Positions 1-8,157 of a stretch of DNA of 64,000 nucleotides are shown here, piece by piece. Source of the DNA: Acetomicrobium sp. S15 = DSM 107314. GTDB lineage: Bacteria; Synergistota; Synergistia; Synergistales; Thermosynergistaceae. The DNA lies in the NCBI RefSeq assembly GCF_016125955.1, contig NZ_JADEVE010000415.1, positions 62,001 through 126,000 of the forward strand. Direction: 5' to 3'. The notes under the pieces were generated by a model, which worked only from the letters and a program-made list of their open reading frames with translations, ran no database searches and was not told where the DNA came from. Position numbers and translations under genes: made by a program. Position 1 is the first letter of the stretch. Every line of letters begins with the position of its first letter.

Positions 1-549
1 GGGACCAGTAGTAGCGCTAGCTGAATCCGTTGCTATTGATACAAATTCTTCTGGTGCAAAAAGGGTTAATATGAGGATTAATAAAAGTAAAAATGTGACA
101 ATTTTTATGTAAGATGTACTATTTAAGATTTTATATATGCCTATGCCCATTCCAGCGCCGAATCCGATAGCTACGGAGTGAATTAAAGTCATGTGCGGTA
201 TAGCTCCAATGGTTATCTCTTCTACTTCTAAAGCCAATGTCTTTAAGGCTGGTTCAACTAAAGTTCCAAAGTATCCTATGGCGAATGCTGCTGCTATTAT
301 CAACCATTTGTTATTTAAAATAATTATACTTCCACCTACAGAATCTCCAAGCGGGTGAAGGCTCATTAAGACACCTTTTAAGAAGAAATGTAGACCAAAT
401 ATGCATAATAAAATTCCAAAAATGAATTCCTTAACATTTTTGATTGGTTTTTTCAGTATAACCACCTGAAAAAAGACAAGTATTATAGCCAATGGAAGCA
501 CGCTTCTTGTGGTTTCCCATAAATCTTTTAAATTCATCAAAACTCTCAT
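1..549 (-). CDS. DUF1538 family membrane protein (5' part only)
   Basis: Reading the minus strand from the ATG at 549 gives 183 codons that stay open to the window edge, so the protein is cut off. It is strongly hydrophobic, with about five membrane segments (for example LPLAIILVFFQVVIL near residue 20). The stretches GYFGTLVEPALKTLA and APEEFVSIATDSASATTGP match what I know of the DUF1538 family, integral membrane proteins of unknown function. An AGGAGGT ribosome site lies at 561-567, about 11 bases before the ATG. The gene is much more AT-rich than the genes next to it, which suggests a different origin. The family assignment is from memory of its motifs. Confidence 0.8.
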   Translation of the reverse strand, partial: MRVLMNLKDLWETTRSVLPLAIILVFFQVVILKKPIKNVKEFIFGILLCIFGLHFFLKGVLMSLHPLGDSVGGSIIILNNKWLIIAAAFAIGYFGTLVEPALKTLALEVEEITIGAIPHMTLIHSVAIGFGAGMGIGIYKILNSTSYIKIVTFLLLLILILTLFAPEEFVSIATDSASATTGP

Positions 550-578
550 ATAATATGATAACCTCCTGTTGCTTGTGC

Positions 579-602
579 GGTTGATATACTATACGATCAA
601 CC
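579..602. repeat. Inverted repeat before the DUF1538 gene
   Basis: GGTTGAT at 579-585 pairs with ATCAACC at 596-602 around a 10-base loop. It lies between otsB and the start of the DUF1538 gene and overlaps a TATAGT-like sequence on the minus strand. It has no following T run, so it is more like an operator or leader hairpin than a terminator. Its role is not known. Confidence 0.35.
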
Positions 603-648
603 CATATTGCTTACGCGGCACAGACCAGAAGACGGAGGCAAGAAGCCG

Positions 649-1386
649 TTATCTGGATGCCGCAATCCATCGGTCTAAGAAAGAAAGCAGCTCCTCTGGG
701 GGGATTATCCACACGTCGGCAATTGTGGGGCGCCATTCTCCTCGCACGAGGGCCGATAATCCCTTCCCCTTTATGGCGGAGAAAGCGTCCTCATCGGTGA
801 GGTCGTCGCCGAGATAAGCCATGGCAGCATCTCCTTCTTCTGCAATTATGGTCTCTATGGCCATCGCTTTGGTGCAGGAAAGAATTCTCAATTCAAGCCC
901 GCCGTCGAAGGGCATGAGCCCGAGCCCGCAATCACACAGAGTATCGAGCAATTCTTTAAGCTGATAGCCTATATCATAGCTGAGGCCGCGCAGATGAAAT
1001 GCCACAGAGAGCGGTTTTTTCTCCACGCGCCTTTCCGGAAGGAGGGCGAGTGCAATCTCACTCGCCCTCTCCAACGCTGCCCTCTGCGCAGATGTTAAAG
1101 GAAGGGTGTGGAGTTCACCCGAAGGCAGGAACCTCTCTCCGCCGTGGCATCCCCAGACCTCGAGCGGCGGATCTGTCGGCAAAAATCGCAGGATCTCCCT
1201 TGCGCTTCTGCCCGTAACGATGACGACGCGCGTATCGCTCTGTCTTATTGCGCTCAGGCGCTCTATTACGCCGGGATATGGGAAAGCCTCGTCGCGGTCC
1301 TCGACAAAGGGAGCGAGCGTTCCGTCGTAATCGGAGAGCAGCGCACGCCTTTTGGCCTCAGAGAGCTTCTTCCAAAAATCCTCCAT
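649..1386 (-). CDS. otsB: Trehalose-phosphatase-like HAD hydrolase
   Basis: This 245-residue protein has the haloacid dehalogenase motifs in the expected order: LLSDYDGTLAPF near residue 20 (the nucleophile aspartate and DxDGT), VIVTGRS near residue 57, and YLGDDLTDEDAF near residue 190, which is typical of trehalose-6-phosphate phosphatases (OtsB). The expected reaction is trehalose 6-phosphate to trehalose plus phosphate in the cytoplasm. It begins 9 bases after the TreT-like gene, so the two are probably one transcript. TreT normally makes free trehalose, so the phosphatase may act on a phosphorylated product or another sugar phosphate. Confidence 0.82.
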   Translation of the reverse strand: MEDFWKKLSEAKRRALLSDYDGTLAPFVEDRDEAFPYPGVIERLSAIRQSDTRVVIVTGRSAREILRFLPTDPPLEVWGCHGGERFLPSGELHTLPLTSAQRAALERASEIALALLPERRVEKKPLSVAFHLRGLSYDIGYQLKELLDTLCDCGLGLMPFDGGLELRILSCTKAMAIETIIAEEGDAAMAYLGDDLTDEDAFSAIKGKGLSALVRGEWRPTIADVWIIPPEELLSFLDRWIAASR

Positions 1387-1395
1387 CGGTTTCAG

Positions 1396-2640
1396 CTAAA
1401 CCACCACCTCAAGCCTGGAAACCTCCCCTTCTTTAAGGCTCATCATGAGCGCTAGGTAGTTCCGCACCTGTTGTGTGATCAAGAAATTGTCCTTCACAAA
1501 ATTGTGGGCATTTTGCCCCATGCGCCTGGCTTTTTCATGGTGGTGGAGGAGATAGCGTATTCGCAGCGCGGCGCCCTCAGGCGTGCGCACGCGGAAGCCG
1601 TTGAAGCGGTCTATCACCTGGAGGCGTATCCCGCCTATGTCTCCTCCGACGACCGGTTTGTATTTCCACAGGGCCTCGGTCACCGTTAGACCAAACCCCT
1701 CGCGCAGTGACTTTTGAAGCACGACCTCTGCCGCTCGCTGGAGGGCGTTTATCGTGCGGTTGGCAGTGGGGGGCAGTTCCAGTATGTGTATGTCAGGGTC
1801 ATCCTTGGCTGCCTCGAGCACTTCGCCCAAGACTACCCCTCCCTCAGGGTCATCGGAGGCGCCGCCGCCCGCCAATACCAACTGCACGCTCTCCTGAAAA
1901 CTTTTTACGATTTTATAGGCCTCTATTACGCCCAAGGGGTCTTTGAAGCGATCGAAGCGCGAGACCTGCAAAATGAGTGGTTTTTTGCGATCTAAATTGA
2001 AACGATCAAAAACGGCCTCAATCTCTTCTTTAGGGAGATCTATATTTTTTTCGCTCAGAGGATCGATACTGGGTGTGATTAAGTACTGCGGGTGGGGTAA
2101 CGCTTGGGCGAACTGAGCCAACGAAAAGATGCTGGCATCATATCTTGAGACAGTCCTCTCAAGGCGCCGCCATACCGACGGTTGGGGGATGCTTACGTCT
2201 ATATGGCAACGCCAGATCCACTTTGCGCTCCTCTGTGGAAAGTGGTTTATGAGTGCCGCCGGCTGAGGGTCATGGATGAATACAAAGTCGGCATCCTTGA
2301 GTTTATTTTCCAGCATTTCGGCATTGGCGCGATTCGTCTCTTCATAGACTTTCCACATAGGCTCCGAAAGGGTAACGGGTGCGCCCTGAAGGGCGTTATG
2401 GATATTTTTGGTAGTTACGAAGAAATCGGATTTTCCTTCTATTATTTCCCATTCCACATCGAGCCCCAATTCCCTCTGTAACGGCACGATGCGATTGAGC
2501 AGCTCAGCTACGCCTCCTCCGCTTCTGGTGGAATTGACGTGCACGACACGCGCCCCGTGCAACCCCTTGGCCAGCGCCCGCATGTGTCTTATCTCTTGCT
2601 CTCCAACGACCCCGGCGTATTGCGAAAGTAGATCGCTCAA
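1396..2640 (-). CDS. treT: Trehalose synthase of the TreT type (GT4 family)
   Basis: The 414-residue length matches archaeal and bacterial TreT, which joins glucose from a nucleotide-glucose donor to glucose to give trehalose. Diagnostic stretches are VHVNSTRSGGGVAELLNR near residue 35, FIHDPQPAALI near residue 120, LQVSRFDRFKDP (donor-domain start) and SLREGFGLTVTEALWK (the E-x7-E type donor-binding motif) near residue 315. It starts with TTG, overlapping the stop of the upstream DUF5752 gene in a TTGA junction, with AAGGAGGGAG as ribosome site. TreT with DUF5752 and an OtsB homologue suggests one osmolyte or reserve-sugar pathway. Other retaining GT4 activities remain possible. Confidence 0.82.
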   Translation of the reverse strand: MSDLLSQYAGVVGEQEIRHMRALAKGLHGARVVHVNSTRSGGGVAELLNRIVPLQRELGLDVEWEIIEGKSDFFVTTKNIHNALQGAPVTLSEPMWKVYEETNRANAEMLENKLKDADFVFIHDPQPAALINHFPQRSAKWIWRCHIDVSIPQPSVWRRLERTVSRYDASIFSLAQFAQALPHPQYLITPSIDPLSEKNIDLPKEEIEAVFDRFNLDRKKPLILQVSRFDRFKDPLGVIEAYKIVKSFQESVQLVLAGGGASDDPEGGVVLGEVLEAAKDDPDIHILELPPTANRTINALQRAAEVVLQKSLREGFGLTVTEALWKYKPVVGGDIGGIRLQVIDRFNGFRVRTPEGAALRIRYLLHHHEKARRMGQNAHNFVKDNFLITQQVRNYLALMMSLKEGEVSRLEVVV

Positions 2641-3311
2641 AATGCGCTCCCTCCTTGTGTCATGCTTTCGTTCAAGGCCTTTACGATCAAGTCGCGCAAT
2701 TCGGATAGTGAAAACAAGTAGGGATCTATCATGGAGATCTTCTTGCGCGCCTCGGCCGTTTCGTCGCCAAATTGCTCAAGCCAGTAGCTGAAGTCGTCGC
2801 AGCAGATCGGACTTCTTCTCTGTGCGTCAATGAAATGATAGAATATGCTGCCGGTGGGTGCTTGAGCGACGGCAGGCGCGAGGTCTTTGGGCTGCATAAT
2901 GCGAATCCCTGAGTTAAATATGATCATCTGTGCCTTCAAAAATACGAATTCCGTCTCCCCCTTGGCCCAGGTGAGGAAGTCTCCCTGGACCAGGCGCTCG
3001 TCTAAGATGTCCAGGAGCCTGTTTTTTAGCGCATTCAGGTCTTCGTAATGGGATGGGTTTATTACGCTAAGCCGTTCGGCCAATGCTTGGTCACGCAAGC
3101 TCCTGTCCACCCATGTGGCGAAGTCGTTGTCGTACTCGGATTCGCTCAAGTAAGGGCGCAGCATCCATCCCCAAAAATGATACAAAAGGCTTCCGTCGGG
3201 CGCCTCTTTGAGAGCGTCTCTGAGCTCCCTCATAGTCTGCGCCCTCAAACCCGTGCTTACCATTACTATCTCGCAGTCCTTAAGTTCAAAAGGCTCTATA
3301 GAAGAAATCAT
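2637..3311 (-). CDS. DUF5752 family protein, internally duplicated
   Basis: This is a 224-residue soluble protein of unknown function. I start it at the ATG at 3311 (MISSIEPFELKD), because the longer reading to 3410 would overlap the end of mnmE and has a low-complexity, charged N-terminus unlike the rest. Residues about 10-110 and 120-215 are two copies of one unit: GSLLYHFWGW versus GSIFYHFIDA, and a following helical part with INPSHYEDLNALKNRLLDI versus IDPYLFSLSELRDLIVKA. DUF5752 proteins are, as far as I recall, often beside TreT genes, which fits here. No catalytic motif is evident; a regulatory or accessory role in trehalose synthesis is inference. Confidence 0.72.
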   Translation of the reverse strand: MISSIEPFELKDCEIVMVSTGLRAQTMRELRDALKEAPDGSLLYHFWGWMLRPYLSESEYDNDFATWVDRSLRDQALAERLSVINPSHYEDLNALKNRLLDILDERLVQGDFLTWAKGETEFVFLKAQMIIFNSGIRIMQPKDLAPAVAQAPTGSIFYHFIDAQRRSPICCDDFSYWLEQFGDETAEARKKISMIDPYLFSLSELRDLIVKALNESMTQGGSAF

Positions 3312-3372
3312 TTGAAAGTTGCCCCTGCCTTTCGGCTGAGGCTGCCCCCTTTCTGTTTTATGCTGAGTTGCG

Positions 3373-4734
3373 TTATTTCCCCACACAAAAGCGGGAGAAT
3401 ATAGCCTCAAGTAGCGCGTCGTCGTAAGATTTGCCCAAAAGCCGCTGGAGGCAAGCTCCAGCGGCGGCCAGCGCGCTCGCTGCGAGGTCTTGACCTAAAC
3501 CGGCCTTGATCGCTTCTTGCGCTTCGACAATAGCCCGCGCAGCGCATTGTAACTCAAAGAGTTCCCTCGCACTTGCGTTGAGCCCGGCTTCGAAGGAGTT
3601 ATCTTTGAATGCTATGTTAAATATCGCGTCTTTGAGCCCGTCTATCCCCAAGCCCAGCAGGGCGGAGGTGCGACATATAGGGCTATTTTGAAAGAGGGCG
3701 CACACGTCGCTCTCGGCAACGGCCAGGGGCAGATCCACCTTGTTGAGGGCTATTATGCGAGGCGCATTTTCTGTGTTAGCTGCGATCTCTCTATCATCGT
3801 CTGCGAGGGGTGCGCTTGCGTCTAAGACGACAACCAATATGTCAGCTCTATCTATGGTCGCTTTGGCCCTATCTACGCCAATGGCCTCGAGTTCGTCCTG
3901 GGGTTTTCGCAGGCCGGCCATGTCTGCCAGACGAATGGGAAGTCCTTTGTGCACGATCACTTCCTCTATGATGTCGCGCGTGGTGCCCGGTATAGGGGTG
4001 ACGATTGCCCGCTCTTGCGAGGATAGCGCGTTTAACAGCGACGATTTGCCCACGTTCGGGCGCCCCGCGATTGCCACCCTTACGCCCTCGCGCAGCGCAA
4101 AACCGACCCGGCATCGTGATATCAAGCCTTCGAGCTTTGAAGCTATTGAAGCGATATCTTGCAGTATTTCAAGGTCAGTCTTCGGCGGGACGTCTTCCTC
4201 CGGAAAATCGAGCGCCACCTCGACTTCGGCTGAAAGGGCGATGAGTGCGTCGTAGACGCTTTCTGCATTTCTGGAAATCTCTCCCGACAGCGACCTCGCT
4301 GCGGCACGAAGAGCCTCATCGCTTTTGGCCTTGATTATTCCTAACACCGCCTCAGCTTGCGATAAATCTATTCGGCCGCTCAAGAATGCCCGCTTCGTGA
4401 ACTCTCCCGGCTCGGCCAAGCGTGCTCCCCTGTCGAACAGGAGTTCTAAACACTTCTTGGCCGCGAGGCTTCCGCCGTGGCATTGTATCTCAGCTGCTTC
4501 CTCTCCGGTGTAGCTGTAAGGAGGGCAAAACCACACGGCCAATACCTCGTCAAGTCTCTCTTCGCTTTCGTCCACAATATAGCCGTGCTTCATGACTCTC
4601 GGAGGGCTTTCTGCCAGTTGGGCTTTTCCTTGAAAGATCGAGTCTGCGAGTTCTCTGGCGCGCGGGCCAGAGAGGCGAACGATGGCTATCCCCGATTCTC
4701 CCCAGGCCGTAGATATGGCTGCTATCGTGTCCAG
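3373..4734 (-). CDS. mnmE: tRNA modification GTPase MnmE
   Basis: MnmE works with MnmG to put carboxymethylaminomethyl groups on U34 of certain tRNAs. The N-terminal formyl-THF-binding domain starts DTIAAISTAWGESGIAIVR, the GTPase domain has GRPNVGKSSLLNAL, TPIPGTTRD, DMAGLR and NKVD, and the protein ends in FCVGK, the essential C-x-G-K motif. The open frame runs up to an ATG at 4815, but the extra residues lie inside the upstream aminotransferase gene. Conservation places the start at Leu-Asp-Thr-Ile, a CTG at 4734, with AAGGGAG about 10 bases before it. No ATG, GTG or TTG exists at that place in frame, so a CTG start is the best reading (453 residues). Confidence 0.93.
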   Translation of the reverse strand: MDTIAAISTAWGESGIAIVRLSGPRARELADSIFQGKAQLAESPPRVMKHGYIVDESEERLDEVLAVWFCPPYSYTGEEAAEIQCHGGSLAAKKCLELLFDRGARLAEPGEFTKRAFLSGRIDLSQAEAVLGIIKAKSDEALRAAARSLSGEISRNAESVYDALIALSAEVEVALDFPEEDVPPKTDLEILQDIASIASKLEGLISRCRVGFALREGVRVAIAGRPNVGKSSLLNALSSQERAIVTPIPGTTRDIIEEVIVHKGLPIRLADMAGLRKPQDELEAIGVDRAKATIDRADILVVVLDASAPLADDDREIAANTENAPRIIALNKVDLPLAVAESDVCALFQNSPICRTSALLGLGIDGLKDAIFNIAFKDNSFEAGLNASARELFELQCAARAIVEAQEAIKAGLGQDLAASALAAAGACLQRLLGKSYDDALLEAIFSRFCVGK

Positions 4735-4736
4735 GC

Positions 4737-5945
4737 CTACATCAGCTCCCTTATAGCCTCCCCAAGGCGCTTTATGCCCTCGTCTGTGTCCTCGGACGTA
4801 GCAAAGGTGAAGCACATGCGGAAGGCGCGCTCTCCGCCTTTACCGCTGGCGTAAAAAGGCTCTCCCGGCACGAAGGCTACCTTCTTTTCTATGGCTTTGT
4901 CGAAGAGGTCTTTTGTGAGGACGTTTTTCATCTCTATCCAATAGAAAAACCCGCCCTGCGGCTTCACCCAAGAGACTTCCCCAAGAGGAAGATGACGCTT
5001 CAGAGCCTCTTCCATATCGTCGCGCTTCTTTCTGTAGTGGTTTACGATTTTCGGCAAGAATGAGTCGAGGTGCCCCCGGCGGCAATATTCGTATACGAGC
5101 CCTTGGGCCACTACGCTGGTGCACAGATCGGTGCCCTGTTTGAAGACGGCCATCTTGCGGATGATGTCTGCGTCTCCCACGCACCAAGCGACGCGCGTCC
5201 CAGGCGCCAAAATCTTTGAGAATGTTCCCGAGTGGATGACGTTCGTCCCGCCGTCGAGCGAAAATATGGAAGCTACGTCTTTTCCTTCGAACCTCAGATA
5301 TCCGTAAGGGTCATCTTCGAGGATCGGTACACCGAGGGAGTGCGAAATTTCGACGAGCTTCTTCCTTCTATCGAGGGATAACGTGCACCCTAAGGGGTTG
5401 TGAAAGTTCGGTATCGTGTAGATGAAGGCTACCTTCTTCCTTTCTTTCTTGGCTTTTTCTATCAATCCCGGCAAAAGGTCTACTTTCATGCCCTCGCTGT
5501 CGCAGGGGACCGTCAGAAACTGCGCCCCGTGGTTATACATGGGTATCGTAAAGCCGAAGAAGGTGGGTTCCTCGACGATAATGTAGTCTCCGGGGTCTAC
5601 GAGTGCCCAAGATATGAGATCGGCCACCTGTGTAGAGCCGGATACGATAAGGATTTCCTTGGTGGGATCCGCTTTTCTGCCGAGTCTCGGAGCAAGCCAC
5701 TCCGATAGGAATTCTTTCAGCGGCTGATATCCCTCAGTGGTGCCGTACTGTAGAATATCTTTTCCCTCTCTCTTTAAAATCTCCGCGCAGTCGCAAAATA
5801 GATCTACGGGAAAGATCTGGGGATCCGGCATGCCTCCGGCGAACGATATCATACCGGGCCTGCGGATCACGTGCATCAACTCTCTCGTCGGCGAAGGTTT
5901 AAGCCCCCGCGCCGCCTTACTGTAAAGCCCTTCCCACGCACTCAT
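4737..5945 (-). CDS. PLP-dependent aminotransferase, class I/II (MocR/LysN/AraT-like)
   Basis: The 402-residue protein has the N-terminal ISFAGGMPDPQIFP stretch, typical of 2-aminoadipate or aromatic/branched aminotransferases, IYTIPNFHNPLG near residue 175, the Asp of ILEDDPYGYLRF and the PLP-binding lysine in SGTFSKILAPGTRVAW near residue 245. The family moves amino groups between 2-oxo acids and amino acids and often has broad aromatic or 2-aminoadipate specificity; the exact substrate cannot be read. The ATG at 5945 has AAAGGGGGGG as ribosome site. It heads a minus-strand group with mnmE, 2 bases away. Confidence 0.88.
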   Translation of the reverse strand: MSAWEGLYSKAARGLKPSPTRELMHVIRRPGMISFAGGMPDPQIFPVDLFCDCAEILKREGKDILQYGTTEGYQPLKEFLSEWLAPRLGRKADPTKEILIVSGSTQVADLISWALVDPGDYIIVEEPTFFGFTIPMYNHGAQFLTVPCDSEGMKVDLLPGLIEKAKKERKKVAFIYTIPNFHNPLGCTLSLDRRKKLVEISHSLGVPILEDDPYGYLRFEGKDVASIFSLDGGTNVIHSGTFSKILAPGTRVAWCVGDADIIRKMAVFKQGTDLCTSVVAQGLVYEYCRRGHLDSFLPKIVNHYRKKRDDMEEALKRHLPLGEVSWVKPQGGFFYWIEMKNVLTKDLFDKAIEKKVAFVPGEPFYASGKGGERAFRMCFTFATSEDTDEGIKRLGEAIRELM

Positions 5946-6392
5946 GCTGTCCCCCCCTTTAGGAAATGTATCTCATTTATGGCGTAATCTACCTTCAAAT
6001 AATAACATAACTATTGCCCGTCGTTGTTCAGACTGGGGCAGATTCTGCATCTTGCCCCCTTTACAGGATGTGCTACTATTAGTCCACTAAACGGTCAAAC
6101 ATTAATGAACACGTGTGAAGTGTCGCTAACACTCGTTTGGGCTAAGATGTAAATTAGCTTAAAAGTGAGCAAATGGATAAGGGGGTGGGGGTCTTAGGGA
6201 AACCAACGCCAAGAGCATCGAAGACAGTAAAATGTAGTAGGTTATTGATCTTTGGAGGAGAATGGGGATTTAGATAGCTTAATAAGTTCAAAGCTTAGAT
6301 ATATTTTGTCGATTGTTGCGCAAGAACACATATGGTTACTTGCAAAAAGATCCTTGAAAATCATTGTCTTTTAAATCTTTTTTGAGAGAGCG
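5946..6392. other. 447-base intergenic region between divergent genes
   Basis: No convincing gene is seen here. The region separates the divergent aminotransferase and protease-like genes and must hold both promoters, though no strong -35/-10 pair stands out. GGGGCA at 6035-6040 and TGCCCC at 6053-6058 form an inverted repeat that could be an operator or a minus-strand leader hairpin. The right half is AT-rich. Confidence 0.5.
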
Positions 6393-7883
6393 GTGAAGGC
6401 AATGTTGTGGAAGGCAAGCAAGTTATCGGCGCTATTGGTTTTTAGTCTGTTTTGTGCAGCGTTCACGGGATATAGTCCGGCTGGGGCAGAGGTGGACACC
6501 GCTGCCATTTCGAAAGCGATGCAATCCGTTGCCGTTTTGACCGTAGAAACGGAAGGAGGCCAAAAGCTACAGGGCCTAGCGTTTATTGCGTTAGGCGAAA
6601 ATAGGGCTGTTACAGCGGCTCGCCTTATCAGAAACGCTAATAAAGTCACCCTAAGGTTCCAGGACGGCGTTGAGGTTGATGCGCTTGGCCTGGTAGCCGT
6701 CGACGAAAAGAGGGGAGTAGCACTCATCGATATTCCCTCCTCCGGAAGGGGAGTGCTTAACCTCACCCAGGCAAGCATTACTCCTGGAATGGTCATTAAC
6801 AGTGGAGCTGTGAAAGACAACACCTACGGTTTCGTCCAGTTGGCCGTTGCGGAGGTACACCAGGGAGCTAGCGGTATAGAAAGATGCATGCTCTCCGGAG
6901 AGGCCCCGAGCGGCAACAGCGGAGCACCGGCCCTGGACTCTAAGGGCAACGTGGTCGGAATAGTTATAGAAGCTCAAGACGGACGGGTGTTTGTGCCGTC
7001 AGCATTCATCGCAGCCCTTAACGCGTCGCTTCCTACCAGGTCTTGGGGGGCGCAGAAACAGACGGTGGAAGCGACTGGAGGTGTTGGAACTGTTGTTCAA
7101 ACCACAGGCTCTAGCCCCATGGATGACATAGATCTTATGTTGTTGAGCTTTTTTACTACATTTTACGACCATTATGCAGTCTACGTGTGGATTATCAATA
7201 TTATAGACTACTACTCGCATTTTGAGAGTAAAGAAGTGCCTCAGCTCGTATATGACTATCAGGCGAAACTCGAGCGTGAGCTTAAGAGAATAGCTGGCAT
7301 AAGGACCGACGACTCGTTGAGGAAAGAAATCCTACAAACTGCCTTGGAAGCCGGGGCTAACCAATTTAATGCGGTAAATTATTTGATGCAGGCTATGGTC
7401 ATTGCACAGCAAACCAAAGCATGGGGAGCTCAATCTGATGACCTAAGGAAGCGCGCCATAGCTTCCTTTAAGATGGCCTGGGAGGTTCTTACCCCAAAAA
7501 CATCGGCTTTAATGCAACTTTATAAAGAATCTATGATTTTTAGGAAAAACGCTCCTCGAGATCTTGTGTATATGATGGGGTTAGAGAAGCGGCCGTCTGT
7601 CTTCAAAATCGGAGCTACGACCATGGTTACAGATCCCTTCTATTTGCTTGTCCTTAATAATAAGAGCATGGGAGAAGCTCTTGGCCTTAGAGCGGGAGAC
7701 AGAATTATTTCGACTGCGGGTCAGAAATTCGACAAAAATAGTTCCATCGAGGATTTTAAGGTGATAATACAAAATAACCTCGGGAAAACGATTAAGGTTG
7801 TAGTGCAAAGATATGGCGAAGAGACAACTCTTGAAATGGAGATTCCAAAGGAGATACCCAAAGAGTATCTTTACGAAAAATAA
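6393..7883 (+). CDS. Exported trypsin-fold/PDZ protein with a degraded catalytic triad
   Basis: A 496-residue protein with a signal peptide (LSALLVFSLFCAAFTGYSPAGA, cleavage near 32), a chymotrypsin-like domain to about residue 210, a helical middle part and a C-terminal PDZ domain (LGLRAGDRIISTAG, near residue 430). It resembles DegP/HtrA S1C proteases: VTAAR matches the usual VTxAH, but Arg-77 replaces the catalytic His; DEKRGVALIDI matches DxxxDxALIxI, but Gly-108 replaces the catalytic Asp. The serine is kept in PSGNSGAP (Ser-176). It is therefore probably a non-proteolytic binding or chaperone protein outside the cytoplasmic membrane. GTG at 6393 or ATG at 6402 could start it. It stands alone and is more AT-rich than its neighbours. 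Confidence 0.75.
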   Translation: MKAMLWKASKLSALLVFSLFCAAFTGYSPAGAEVDTAAISKAMQSVAVLTVETEGGQKLQGLAFIALGENRAVTAARLIRNANKVTLRFQDGVEVDALGLVAVDEKRGVALIDIPSSGRGVLNLTQASITPGMVINSGAVKDNTYGFVQLAVAEVHQGASGIERCMLSGEAPSGNSGAPALDSKGNVVGIVIEAQDGRVFVPSAFIAALNASLPTRSWGAQKQTVEATGGVGTVVQTTGSSPMDDIDLMLLSFFTTFYDHYAVYVWIINIIDYYSHFESKEVPQLVYDYQAKLERELKRIAGIRTDDSLRKEILQTALEAGANQFNAVNYLMQAMVIAQQTKAWGAQSDDLRKRAIASFKMAWEVLTPKTSALMQLYKESMIFRKNAPRDLVYMMGLEKRPSVFKIGATTMVTDPFYLLVLNNKSMGEALGLRAGDRIISTAGQKFDKNSSIEDFKVIIQNNLGKTIKVVVQRYGEETTLEMEIPKEIPKEYLYEK

Positions 7884-8102
7884 TGCAAATAAGCATAGGT
7901 TGACAGGCGATGAAAGATGTGATAAAAGCAGACAAACGTCTGATATGGTGCAAATAGCGATGGCGAAATGGTCAGCTTTAACTTTTACGGGGTGCGGTAG
8001 CTGCTCATCAGACTCCTCTTCGTCTTGGAGAGGGGAAAGGAATCTTGTGCGCTTCCGCACCGTTTGTGTATAGACTTTATAGTAAGCAGATTTAGACGCA
8101 CA
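7884..8102. other. Intergenic region without a recognised gene
   Basis: The stretch after the protease-like gene contains only short frames without homology that I can recognise. It ends in the strong hairpin at 8103-8134. Confidence 0.4.
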
Positions 8103-8134
8103 AAAGGGCCGGAGGCAAGCTCCTCCGGCCCTTT
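8103..8134 (+). terminator. 13-bp perfect hairpin, terminator or leader attenuator
   Basis: AAAGGGCCGGAGG (8103-8115) pairs perfectly with CCTCCGGCCCTTT (8122-8134) around a 6-base loop, followed by TTTAAATTT. The A-rich left side and T-rich right side make it bidirectional in shape. It lies only 11 bases before the ribosome site of the serine operon, so besides ending transcripts from 7883 it could attenuate or protect the operon's mRNA. Confidence 0.75.
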
Positions 8135-8157
8135 AAATTTCAGTGGAGGTGGTAAAG

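Noticed and set aside
7581-8060. A 159-residue minus-strand frame over the end of the protease-like gene
   Set aside because: It is antisense to the PDZ-coding part and has no ribosome site or recognisable motif.
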